A DNA stretch of 64,000 nt from Actinomycetes bacterium. Its GTDB lineage: Bacteria > Actinomycetota > Acidimicrobiia > Acidimicrobiales > Palsa-688. The position numbers and the translations under genes were made by a program. Location: assembly GCA_021808665.1 (NCBI GenBank), contig JAKBBA010000015.1, forward strand, positions 1-64,000. The letters run 5' to 3'. This document shows, piece after piece, positions 23,996 to 31,673 of this stretch (positions within the stretch are counted from its first letter, which is position 1; each line of letters starts with the position of its first letter). Under the pieces are notes generated by a model, which worked only from the letters and a program-made list of their open reading frames with translations, did not search any database and was not told the origin of the DNA.

Positions 23996-25840
23996 TCAGG
24001 GCGTTCGTGGCCGGCAGAGAAGGCCCAGCATGTCCGCGCCGTACCGGCGCGCCTTGAGTGGCCCGATTCCGTGAATTTCGGCTAGTTCCTCCACAGTCTC
24101 CGGGCGTCTCGCGGCGACATCCGCTATAGCATCGTCGGTCACTAGCAGGCGCGGGGGCACGCCGTTAAAGCGTGCGGTGTCGTCTCGCCACGCCGTCAGT
24201 GCACCGACCAGGCGGGCGGTTTCCTCTGAAACGTCGCCGGCGGGTCGCGCCGGCGAGGTTGGATCGCTCCTAGCAGGGCTCTGGCGGCCGCCTCCTAGCG
24301 GGCCGGTCGCGCCCGCCGTGCACGCCGGGGCGTGCGTCTCTTGGTTAGAAGCGAGCGCTGCAAGCCATCTGCACGGTCTGCGTTCGCTGCGTCGGCCGGC
24401 GAAGCAACGAAGCTTCGACCACGAAACCTGCAGCTCATCGACAGCCCTTGTCATGGCAACGTAGAGGAGGCGTCTCTCCTCGTCTATTGCTTCGGAGTCT
24501 GTGTGGCGCCCGAAAGGCACCAGGCCTTCCTCAAGGCCTGTCAGCATCACCAGGGGCCATTCGAGGCCTTTGGAGCGGTGGAAACTGCTGAGCGTCACGC
24601 CGCTTCGATCGGCTGGTTCGTCGGCGGCCACGTAGCGCTGGGAGCGCTCGGTGAAGTCCGGTGCGGTCCCGTCGGATCCGGCGATACGTGTGGGGACGCC
24701 CGCAGCCGTTAGGACCGTGGCGAGGTCCTCCAGCTGGGCGTTCGTCCTGGCGAGGACCGCCATGTCCTGCCATGCACGCCCGCTGCGGTGTGCGTCGAGC
24801 AGTCGCCGGGCGATCCCGTCGAGCTCGGCTTGGTCGGAGTCGTAGGAGAAGCACCGCACGGGCGGCCCGTCGGGTCGGCTTGCCGACAGGGCTTCGCCGC
24901 CGCTGCCGAGCACAGCCGATGCGGCGGCGACGATCTGTGGGCTGCAGCGGTGGTTAGCTTCGAGGCGGAGTACCTGTGCTCCTGGCCAGTGGCGCGCGAA
25001 GCGCTCCAGCAGGGAGCGGTCAGAGCCGTTCCAGGAGTAGATCGCCTGATTCGGGTCGCCCACCACGCACAGGTCCGTGTTGGAGCCGAGCCAAGCCCGC
25101 AGCAGCCGGAACTGGAGCGGGTTGAGGTCCTGGTACTCGTCGACGTAGACGTGACTCCACCGCCAACGCTGTGCAGCGGCGAAGTCGGCGTCGCGCTCGA
25201 GGGTCTCGGCGCAGTGCAAGATGAGGTCGTCGAAGTCCATGACCCCCCGCCTGCGCTTGTCCGCCTCGTAGCGGCCGTAGAGCGAAGCCACGCTGCAGAT
25301 AACCTCGGCGTCGAGCTCCGCCAGAGGGCCGCTTCTAAGCTCGGGGTTCTCGGCGGTCAATGCCTCAGGGGGGATTGCCCTCGCCTTCGCCCATTCGATC
25401 ATTCGGGCCAGCTCGCCTGCCTCCAAGCGGGTGCTGGCGAAGTTCTCACCGACGAGGGGGCCGATGAGCGCGAGCTTGGAGTCGACCAAGGTGCGCCGGG
25501 GAGTCCTCCTGTCGCGCCACCACGCTTTGAGCTGGGCCGAGGCGACCGCGTGGAACGTGCCGGCCGTGACCTTGGCTGTTCCCGCCCGGCCGGCGTCGAG
25601 CGCGCCGAGACGCTGGGCGAGCTCCGCCGCAGCCTTGCGGGTAAAGGTCAAAGCGAGTGTCCGCTCCGGCCGGGCGGACCCGGTTTCGCATCGGTAGGCG
25701 ATCCTCCGGGTCACGACCCGCGTCTTGCCTGCGCCGGCCGCTGCTATGACGCACAATGGAGCGGCGCTGGAAGTGACAGCAAGCTGCTGAGGTGGCGTCA
25801 GGTCCCCCAAGAGACGGTCGAGCGGGGCTGGGGGGGTCAT
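23996..25840 (-). CDS. uvrD2: UvrD/Rep-family helicase with C-terminal HRDC domain (UvrD2-like)
   Basis: A 614-residue superfamily 1 DNA helicase. It shows motif I AAAGAGKTRVV, motif Ia ALTFTRKAAAELAQR, motif II VDEYQDLNPLQ, motif III GDPNQAIYSWNGSD, motif IV LRLEANHR, motif V SSFHRSKGLEWPLVMLTG and motif VI RRLLYVAMTRAV. The C-terminal 80 residues (PETVEELAEIHGIGPLKARR) form an HRDC domain, as in mycobacterial UvrD2. After motif VI a Cys-containing linker is present (PACTAGATGPLGGG), where UvrD2 has a zinc-type linker, but a full four-Cys set is not evident. The start at Met (MTPPAPLDRLLG) is preferred over a 17-residue longer reading to 25891. The role is DNA repair or replication fork processing. 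Confidence 0.9.
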   Translation of the reverse strand: MTPPAPLDRLLGDLTPPQQLAVTSSAAPLCVIAAAGAGKTRVVTRRIAYRCETGSARPERTLALTFTRKAAAELAQRLGALDAGRAGTAKVTAGTFHAVASAQLKAWWRDRRTPRRTLVDSKLALIGPLVGENFASTRLEAGELARMIEWAKARAIPPEALTAENPELRSGPLAELDAEVICSVASLYGRYEADKRRRGVMDFDDLILHCAETLERDADFAAAQRWRWSHVYVDEYQDLNPLQFRLLRAWLGSNTDLCVVGDPNQAIYSWNGSDRSLLERFARHWPGAQVLRLEANHRCSPQIVAAASAVLGSGGEALSASRPDGPPVRCFSYDSDQAELDGIARRLLDAHRSGRAWQDMAVLARTNAQLEDLATVLTAAGVPTRIAGSDGTAPDFTERSQRYVAADEPADRSGVTLSSFHRSKGLEWPLVMLTGLEEGLVPFGRHTDSEAIDEERRLLYVAMTRAVDELQVSWSKLRCFAGRRSERRPCRWLAALASNQETHAPACTAGATGPLGGGRQSPARSDPTSPARPAGDVSEETARLVGALTAWRDDTARFNGVPPRLLVTDDAIADVAARRPETVEELAEIHGIGPLKARRYGADMLGLLCRPRTP

Positions 25841-25913
25841 TCCAACACGATACGACCGGGTTGGCGCCGACTGGCGTAACACGGCGGACACACCGGCTGG
25901 TTAACCTGGGAAG

Positions 25914-26594
25914 GTGATCTACGCCCTTCGAGTGTGGCTGACCGACCGTCCGGGCGCTCTCGGAGCCGTTGCGGGTACTGTCGGCTCGGCCGGCGGTGAC
26001 CTGGTTGGCATAGACATCCTTGAGCGGGGCGGCGGTAGGGCCATCGACGAGCTCATAGTCTCGGTGCCCTACGAGAGAGACCTGGACGTCCTCGTCGCTG
26101 GACTGTCCGACCTCGACGGCGTAGACGTCGAAGACGTCCGGGTCGCCGGGGACGGGGTGGCCGATCCTCGACTCGACGCGTTGGAGACAGCAGTGGCCCT
26201 GGTGACCAAGAACTCTGTAGTGGCGCTCCTGTCGAGCCTGGCTACTAGCAGCCGGCGTGACTTCCAAAGCGACTGGTCCGCGGTGGTGGACCCCGACGCT
26301 GCAGAGCTGCGAGCTTCGGTGGGGTCGGTCCCGCCCGGCCCGTGGCTCAAGGCTTTTCTCACCGGAAGCCGGGCGTCGGTGGTATCGCGTCCAGGTGACG
26401 CAGGACCCGAAGACGTGGCGTGGGCCGACCTAGACGTTGCGGGCCTGGTGATCGTCGTAGGCCGCCAAGGCAGGCCGTTCCGCCTGAGGGAGCGCCGCCA
26501 GCTGAGCGCTCTGGCCCGGATCGCCGACGCACGCTGGGCTGAGCTGAGCGCGCAGACGCCGCGGCGGTCGTGGCAGCTTGCCGGCCCCGGGTAA
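25914..26594 (+). CDS. ACT-domain protein
   Basis: A 226-residue protein whose first 70 residues form an ACT ligand-binding domain. ALRVWLTDRPGALGAVAGTV supplies strand 1 and the conserved Pro-Gly turn, then VGIDILERG and AIDELIVSVPYE follow. ACT domains bind amino acids and regulate enzymes. The rest (VALVTKNSVVALLSSLATSS and later LVIVVGRQGRPFRLRER) may be a degenerate GAF-like or sensor part; I do not recognise it. There is no DNA-binding motif. It is divergent from uvrD2 with a 73-base gap and convergent with glpK. Confidence 0.7.
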   Translation: MIYALRVWLTDRPGALGAVAGTVGSAGGDLVGIDILERGGGRAIDELIVSVPYERDLDVLVAGLSDLDGVDVEDVRVAGDGVADPRLDALETAVALVTKNSVVALLSSLATSSRRDFQSDWSAVVDPDAAELRASVGSVPPGPWLKAFLTGSRASVVSRPGDAGPEDVAWADLDVAGLVIVVGRQGRPFRLRERRQLSALARIADARWAELSAQTPRRSWQLAGPG

Positions 26595-26649
26595 CAGCCC
26601 TGGGCAACAGCTTTCGAGGCTCGCAGCCTATGCGGTTCCGACCGTCGCT

Positions 26650-28155
26650 CTATGAGTCCGCCAGATCCCAGTTGCGGGACCGCTCCACGGCTCGTTTCCA
26701 AGTCGAATAGCGGGCCGCCATCTCGTCGAGTCGGGCCTGGTCCTTGGTCGGCGAGGCGGTGCGGCTGGCTGACCACACTCCGGCGACCTCGGACTTCGTC
26801 GACCACACACCTTCGGCTAGCCCCGCCAGGAAGGCAGCGCCGAGCGCGGTCGTCTCGGATACGGCAGACCGGCGGACTTGTATGCCAAGCAGGTCGGCTT
26901 GAAAGTCCAAGAGCAGGTCCATCACCGACGCTCCGCCGTCCACTCTTAGTTCCTTGGGGGCCCGTCCAGCAGCGACAGCCATGGCTTCGACCACGTCCGC
27001 CGTCTGGTAGGCCATGGCTTCTACCGCTGCGCGGACCAGATGTGCCCGGCCGCTGCCGCGGCTCAGGCCGACGATCGTGGCGCGAGCGTGTGGATCCCAC
27101 CACGGGCTTCCGAGCCCGGTGAACGCCGGCACGAAGAAAACCCCCCCGCTGTCAGGTACAGAACCCGCCAAAGGGCCGGCTTGCGAGGCGTCGGCCAGCA
27201 AGCCGAGGCCGTCACGCAGCCACTGTATCGCCGCCCCGGTGACGAAGATCGAACCTTCGAGGGCGTAATCGACGTTCGACGCCTCGACCGAGCCTAGGGC
27301 CCAAGCGACGGTGGTGAGCATGCCATCCACGGCGTGGGGACGACTGGCTCCCACGTTCATCAGGACGAAACTCCCCGTGCCGTAGGTGTTCTTGGTCATA
27401 CCCTCCTCGAAGCAGGCCTGGCCGAAAAGGGCGGCCTGCTGGTCTCCGCCTATACCGCTGATAGGTATCCCGGCGGCCAAGCCGTCGACGGCGCCGGCGG
27501 CGGTCGTTGCCACCCGCGCGCTGCTCGGGACGACCTCTGGGAGGACTGAGGGTTGCACTGAGAACAGGTCGCACAGCTCCACATCCCACGCCAGCTTGTC
27601 TATGTCGAACAGCAGGGTCCTCGACGCGTTCGTGACGTCTGTGGCGTGAGCCGCCCCGCCGCTGAGGTGCCAAAGCAGCCACGAGTCGACCGTGCCGAAA
27701 GCGGTCGTGGGGGTGACCTCGACGCCGCCAGGGCCGAACAGCCACGCGAGCTTGGTGGCGCTGAAGTAGGGGTCCAAGGTCAAGCCCGTCTTGGCTCTCA
27801 CCATGTCCTGGTAGCCCCGCGAGGCGAGCTCCTCGCAGGTGGCGGCGCCCCGGCGGTCCTGCCAGACGATCGCCTGGTGCAAGGGACGGCCGTCGGTCTT
27901 GTCCCACACAACCACCGTCTCGCGCTGGTTGGTGATACCGATCGCCGCCACGGGAGTTGACAGCGCTTGGATGGTTTCGCCGAGGGTGACGACGACGGCC
28001 TCCCAGATGTCGTTGGGGTCGTGTTCTACCCACCCCGGCCGGGGGAAGTGCTGGGGGAACTCTCTGTAGCTCGACGCCGCAACTGTCCCTGACTCGGTGA
28101 AGGCCATGCAGCGCACTCCGGTCGTGCCCGCATCTATAGCCAATACGACGCTCAT
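26650..28155 (-). CDS. glpK: glycerol kinase
   Basis: A 501-residue FGGY-family kinase that makes sn-glycerol 3-phosphate from glycerol and ATP. Hallmarks are LAIDAGTTGVRCMAF at the N-terminus (phosphate 1 loop), GITNQRETVVVWD and AIVWQDRR (glycerol-binding Arg, Glu, Trp-Gln-Asp), KTGLTLDPYFSATKLAWL and GIGGDQQAALFGQACFEEGM. The signature is near NTYGTGSFVLMN, and ELRVDGGASVMDLLLDFQAD lies near the C-terminus. Length is normal. No glpF or glpD lies next to it. The 475-base region upstream is shared with divergent nrdJ and holds unusual structure. Confidence 0.95.
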   Translation of the reverse strand: MSVVLAIDAGTTGVRCMAFTESGTVAASSYREFPQHFPRPGWVEHDPNDIWEAVVVTLGETIQALSTPVAAIGITNQRETVVVWDKTDGRPLHQAIVWQDRRGAATCEELASRGYQDMVRAKTGLTLDPYFSATKLAWLFGPGGVEVTPTTAFGTVDSWLLWHLSGGAAHATDVTNASRTLLFDIDKLAWDVELCDLFSVQPSVLPEVVPSSARVATTAAGAVDGLAAGIPISGIGGDQQAALFGQACFEEGMTKNTYGTGSFVLMNVGASRPHAVDGMLTTVAWALGSVEASNVDYALEGSIFVTGAAIQWLRDGLGLLADASQAGPLAGSVPDSGGVFFVPAFTGLGSPWWDPHARATIVGLSRGSGRAHLVRAAVEAMAYQTADVVEAMAVAAGRAPKELRVDGGASVMDLLLDFQADLLGIQVRRSAVSETTALGAAFLAGLAEGVWSTKSEVAGVWSASRTASPTKDQARLDEMAARYSTWKRAVERSRNWDLADS

Positions 28156-28268
28156 GCAGCAAAGTTAGCGGGACGGAGTCAGGCCTCTCGCCCGACGCGG
28201 GCGACGAACCCAGACCGACAACCGCCATACCGGCAAGAAACCAAGCTCCAGCGCCGCAGGAAGAGGGT

Positions 28269-28376
28269 CCTGGCGCGACCCCCCGTCGAAGGGGCGGGGA
28301 CAGAGGGGTCGCACCAGGGATAAGCCGCCGAGGGGGCAGCTTCGGCGGCCCTTGTTACGATACCCGCAAGCCGGGT
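28269..28376 (-). ncRNA. candidate structured RNA with three hairpins
   Basis: On the minus strand, 5' to 3', there are three hairpins. The first is a 5-bp stem (28362-28376). The second is GCCGCCGA/TCGGCGGC with loop AGCTGCCCCC (28324-28349). The third is a 14-bp stem, CCTGGTGCGACCCC with GGGGTCGCGCCAGG (28269-28318), with two CCCC runs in its loop. The long stem pairs fully on the minus strand through one G-U wobble, but has a C-A mismatch on the plus strand, which points to minus-strand transcription. Tandem hairpins with C-rich loops recall the actinobacterial 6C RNA. It could also be a long glpK leader. Family membership is not established. Confidence 0.45.
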
Positions 28377-28416
28377 CTCTTAGTCGGCATTTCAGCATCT
28401 TTTTCTAATCCACCTT

Positions 28417-28449
28417 GTATCCACAGGGTTGACCCTCTAGTACTCCACA
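28417..28449 (+). promoter_or_regulatory. two DnaA-box-like sites upstream of nrdJ
   Basis: GTATCCACA (28417-28425) matches the DnaA box TTATCCACA at eight of nine positions and TACTCCACA (28441-28449) at seven of nine. They have the same orientation, 24 bases apart, about 60-90 bases before the likely -35 box of nrdJ. DnaA is known to control ribonucleotide reductase operons in other bacteria such as E. coli. Binding here is inference. Confidence 0.4.
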
Positions 28450-28508
28450 GGCGGGCTGTCGTAGGGTTGAAAACCGCCGTTCGGCGATTTCCCTCGGACA
28501 AGGGTTGA
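28425..28508 (+). repeat. three AGGGTTGA direct repeats at exact 38-bp spacing
   Basis: AGGGTTGA occurs at 28425-28432, 28463-28470 and 28501-28508, each 38 bases after the previous one. The third copy overlaps the TTGACA -35 hexamer of the likely nrdJ promoter, and the first is part of a short inverted repeat AGGGT-TG-ACCCT. Regular spacing suggests a protein-binding array or three related promoter -35 elements. Confidence 0.6.
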
Positions 28509-28534
28509 CAAGACGGTAACTACCGTGTTGTAAT
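28505..28534 (+). promoter_or_regulatory. nrdJ: likely nrdJ promoter (TTGACA-18-TGTAAT)
   Basis: A perfect -35 box TTGACA (28505-28510) is followed after 18 bases by TGTAAT (28529-28534), five of six matches to the -10 consensus. Transcription would start near 28541, giving a leader of about 90 bases before the nrdJ ATG at 28631. This is the best sigma-70 type promoter I can see in the window. Confidence 0.6.
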
Positions 28535-28581
28535 TCGCTTCCCCATGTTGTGGTCCCAGGGCATCGCAGGCGAACAAAGCC

Positions 28582-28598
28582 ACAACACCTTGTGTTGT
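28582..28598. promoter_or_regulatory. 17-bp palindrome, possible NrdR box
   Basis: ACAACAC-CTT-GTGTTGT is a perfect palindrome with seven-base arms in the nrdJ leader. TGTTGT also occurs at 28527-28532 over the -10 box and at 28547-28552. NrdR boxes upstream of reductase genes are about 16-bp palindromes with ACA...TGT ends and often come in pairs, so NrdR is the natural candidate. The centre here differs from the common AT-rich consensus. Confidence 0.4.
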
Positions 28599-28630
28599 TC
28601 GAAAAAGTGTACTTTCAGGAGGAATACGGA

Positions 28631-31510
28631 ATGTCTATAGCACCCGAGCGCACGGGGATCGGCATATCCCGGCACTTCACCGTGGCCGGCAGCGATCCTT
28701 ACGCCACGGTCGACTGGGAGCGCCGTGACGCTCGGATAGTGCACTACGGGACCGGTGCCGTGGCATTCGAGCAGGCGGGCGTCGAGGTACCTGCGTCGTG
28801 GAGTCTGAACGCCACCAACATCCTCGCTCAGAAATATTTCCGCGGTACCGTCGGCGAAGCCGGGAGGGAGTGGTCGCTGCGTCAAGTCGTCGACCGAGTG
28901 GTGGACACGATCACTGCGTGGGGGCGAAAGGACGGGTACTTCGTCGACGACGAGGAGGCTTCGGCGTTCTCCGACGAGCTCAAGTACCTGATCATCCACC
29001 AAAGAGCGGCGTTCAACTCCCCGGTGTGGTTCAACATCGGAGTGCCGGGAGTTCCCCAGCAGGGCTCAGCGTGCTTCATCCTCGCCGTCGAGGACTCGAT
29101 GGACGCGATCCTCAACTGGTACACCGAAGAAGGCATCATCTTCAAGGGCGGCTCCGGAGCCGGCGTGAACCTGTCGCCCATACGCTCCTCCAAGGAAGGC
29201 CTTCGTGGGGGCGGCACCGCCTCGGGCCCAGTTAGCTTCATGAGAGGTGCTGATGCCTCAGCGGGCACCATAAAAAGTGGTGGAAAGACACGACGCGCAG
29301 CTAAGATGGTTATCCTCGACGTTGCCCACCCCGACATCGAGGATTTCATCTGGTGCAAGGCCATCGAAGAGCGCAAAGCTCGGGCGCTGCGCGACGCCGG
29401 GTTCGACATGGACCTCGATGGCCGTGACAGCCATTCCATCCAGTACCAGAACGCTAACAACTCGGTCCGGGTCACCGACGAGTTCATGCAGGCGGTTCTC
29501 GACGACCGGGACTGGCCGCTTCGTGCTGTAACCGACGGGCGAACGCTTGACACGATAAAGGCGAAAGACCTGTTCCGCCAGATCGCCAAGGCCGCTTGGG
29601 AGTGCGCCGATCCTGGTATGCAATTCGACACGACGATCAACCGTTGGCACACCGCGCCCAACGCCGGGCGGATCAACGCTTCGAACCCTTGCAGCGAGTA
29701 CATGCACATCGACAACTCGGCGTGCAACCTCGCCAGTCTGAACCTTCTCAGCTTCTTGGAGGTCGACGGAACCTTCGACGTGGATGGCTTCAAGAAGGCA
29801 GCGGAGACAGTCTTCACAGCACAGGAGATCATCGTCGGCAACGCCGACTACCCGACGGAGAAGATCGCAGAGAACTCCCGCCGCTACCGCCAGCTCGGCA
29901 TCGGCTACGCGAACCTCGGTGCTTTGCTCATGGCGGAAGGTCTTCCCTACGACTCCGACGGCGGCAGGGCGTGGGCTGCGTCGCTGACGGCGCTTCTAAC
30001 AGGCCAGGCTTACGCGACTTCTGCGCGTATCGCGTCTCGGATGGGTCCTTTCGCCGGCTTTAGAGCCGACCGTGACGCCATGTTGAACGTGCTGCGCATG
30101 CACCGCGACGCCGCAGCGGGCATCGACGAGGAGCTAGTGCCACCGGAGCTTCTAAGCGCGGCGCAGGAAGCGTGGGACGTCGCCGTGGAGTCAGCCGAGC
30201 GCCACGGGGTGCGCAACGCGCAGGCGAGCGTGCTCGCCCCGACGGGGACGATCGGCTTGCTCATGGACTGCGACACGACAGGGATCGAGCCAGACCTTGG
30301 CCTGGTCAAGACCAAGAAGCTGGTCGGTGGGGGGACGATGTCCATCGTCAACCAGACCGTTCCAAGGGCACTGCGCCGGCTCGGGTACACCCCAGAGCAG
30401 GTCGATGACATCGTCGCCTACATCGACGAGCACAAGTCGATCGTCGGGTCGCCGCACCTTCTCGCTGAGCATCTCGACGTGTTCGCCTGCTCGATGGGCG
30501 ACAACACGATCCATTACCGCGGTCACTTGAAAATGATGGGCGCCGTCCAGCCTTTCATCAGCGGGGCTATCTCCAAGACGGTCAACGTTCCCGAGGAAGT
30601 TACCGTCGAAGACGTCGAGCAGCTTCACATCGAAGCGTGGCAGCTCGGACTAAAGGCGGTCGCCATCTACAGGGACAACTGCAAGGTGGCTCAGCCGTTA
30701 GCGACGGCGAAGAAGACGGTCGCAGACCCGTCGTCGTCGCTCGCCGAGTACCACGACGCCGAACTGGCGCTCAAGGTGGCGGAGCTGGAGAAAGCCCTCG
30801 AACGCCAAACTGTCGTGGTAAAGCAGCCGATCCGGGAGCGGATGCCGAGACGGCGTCATTCGAGCACGTTCGGTTTCCGTGTCGCGGACTGCGAAGGCTT
30901 CGTGACGGTGGGCGAGTACGAGGACGGACGACCCGGCGAGGTGTTCATGACCGTAGCCAAGCAGGGTTCGACGCTTGCCGGGATCATGGATGCGTTCGCT
31001 ATCTCGGTGAGCCTCGGCCTGCAGCACGGGGTTCCGTTGGCGACTTATGTCAAGAAGTACACCAACATGCGTTTCGAGCCGGCCGGTATGACCGACGACC
31101 CTGACTTGAGGATCGCCCAGTCTCTGGTGGACTACATCTTCCGGCGTCTGGCGGTGGACTACCTCTCATATGAAGAGCGGGCCGAGCTGGGTGTGCTCAC
31201 CTCGTCCGAGCGGACCCAGCTGACACTTCCAGGAGTCGAGGAGGCGACGACGCCCAACTCCCTTTTCGACGCAGGCTCTGGGGTTCCCCCGACGGCGCCG
31301 GCTTCCAGCGGCATCGGAGCTGGTGGCCGTTCGGGCGAGGTGACACCGCGAGTCGAGCGTCACGGAACTCACGCAGGGGGCGCTGGCGGCGCCCAGCGTG
31401 TTCCTTCGGAGTCTGACGCCCCCTACTGCTTCGACTGTGGGGTGCAGATGCAGCGCGCCGGGAGCTGCCACGCCTGCCCGTCGTGTGGGAGCACCAGCGG
31501 CTGCTCGTGA
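28631..31510 (+). CDS. nrdJ: vitamin B12-dependent (class II) ribonucleoside-diphosphate reductase
   Basis: A 959-residue NrdJ that makes deoxynucleotides with adenosylcobalamin instead of an oxygen-dependent small subunit. Seen in order are FNSPVWFNIGV, GSACFILAVEDSMD (redox Cys), FKGGSGAGVNLS, NPCSEYMHIDNSACNLASLN (active-site Cys and Asn/Glu region) and LAPTGTIGLLMDCDTTGIEP. A TSCPD-type module follows (VADCEGFVTVGEYEDGRPGE), and a C-terminal zinc-ribbon/Cys tail ends CFDCGVQMQRAGSCHACPSC. The ATG at 28631 has AGGAGGAA nine bases upstream, so a 27-residue longer reading is rejected. The promoter region is rich in candidate regulatory sites. No class I genes are in the window. Confidence 0.95.
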   Translation: MSIAPERTGIGISRHFTVAGSDPYATVDWERRDARIVHYGTGAVAFEQAGVEVPASWSLNATNILAQKYFRGTVGEAGREWSLRQVVDRVVDTITAWGRKDGYFVDDEEASAFSDELKYLIIHQRAAFNSPVWFNIGVPGVPQQGSACFILAVEDSMDAILNWYTEEGIIFKGGSGAGVNLSPIRSSKEGLRGGGTASGPVSFMRGADASAGTIKSGGKTRRAAKMVILDVAHPDIEDFIWCKAIEERKARALRDAGFDMDLDGRDSHSIQYQNANNSVRVTDEFMQAVLDDRDWPLRAVTDGRTLDTIKAKDLFRQIAKAAWECADPGMQFDTTINRWHTAPNAGRINASNPCSEYMHIDNSACNLASLNLLSFLEVDGTFDVDGFKKAAETVFTAQEIIVGNADYPTEKIAENSRRYRQLGIGYANLGALLMAEGLPYDSDGGRAWAASLTALLTGQAYATSARIASRMGPFAGFRADRDAMLNVLRMHRDAAAGIDEELVPPELLSAAQEAWDVAVESAERHGVRNAQASVLAPTGTIGLLMDCDTTGIEPDLGLVKTKKLVGGGTMSIVNQTVPRALRRLGYTPEQVDDIVAYIDEHKSIVGSPHLLAEHLDVFACSMGDNTIHYRGHLKMMGAVQPFISGAISKTVNVPEEVTVEDVEQLHIEAWQLGLKAVAIYRDNCKVAQPLATAKKTVADPSSSLAEYHDAELALKVAELEKALERQTVVVKQPIRERMPRRRHSSTFGFRVADCEGFVTVGEYEDGRPGEVFMTVAKQGSTLAGIMDAFAISVSLGLQHGVPLATYVKKYTNMRFEPAGMTDDPDLRIAQSLVDYIFRRLAVDYLSYEERAELGVLTSSERTQLTLPGVEEATTPNSLFDAGSGVPPTAPASSGIGAGGRSGEVTPRVERHGTHAGGAGGAQRVPSESDAPYCFDCGVQMQRAGSCHACPSCGSTSGCS

Positions 31511-31517
31511 AGCGCGA

Positions 31518-31549
31518 CTGCTGCGCCAGGAGACTTCCTGGCGCAGCAG
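31518..31549. terminator. strong hairpin terminator between nrdJ and the enoyl-CoA hydratase gene
   Basis: Arms 31518-31531 (CTGCTGCGCCAGGA) and 31536-31549 pair perfectly over 14 bases around the tetraloop GACT, eight bases after the nrdJ stop. It lacks a U-tract on either strand, common for actinobacterial terminators. As the flanking genes converge, it could serve both. Confidence 0.7.
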
Positions 31550-31673
31550 CCCCTGCCCGGTGCCCAGCGATCAGTGGGCCCGCTCTTGTGGCGCTGGTCG
31601 GCCTGGCGGACCTGCCAGGGCTCACTGCCGAAGGTAAACTTACAGCGTAGAGACGGTGTGGGTGGCGTCTGAG

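Larger units (their letters stand above)
28156..28630. other. 475-bp intergenic region between divergent glpK and nrdJ
   Basis: No convincing gene is seen here. The glpK-proximal half (28269-28376) holds three hairpins with C-rich loops on the minus strand. The nrdJ-proximal half holds two DnaA-box-like sites, three AGGGTTGA repeats, a strong promoter and a 17-base palindrome, listed separately. It is the longest and most structured gap in the window. Confidence 0.8.

Noticed and set aside
28156..28630. Cobalamin riboswitch upstream of the B12-dependent reductase
   Set aside because: I could not find the B12 box or the conserved core on the plus strand; the strong hairpins lie on the glpK side and fold better on the minus strand.
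31510..31673. A small gene between nrdJ and the enoyl-CoA hydratase
   Set aside because: The gap is explained by a 14-bp terminator hairpin, and no frame with plausible start and composition is seen.
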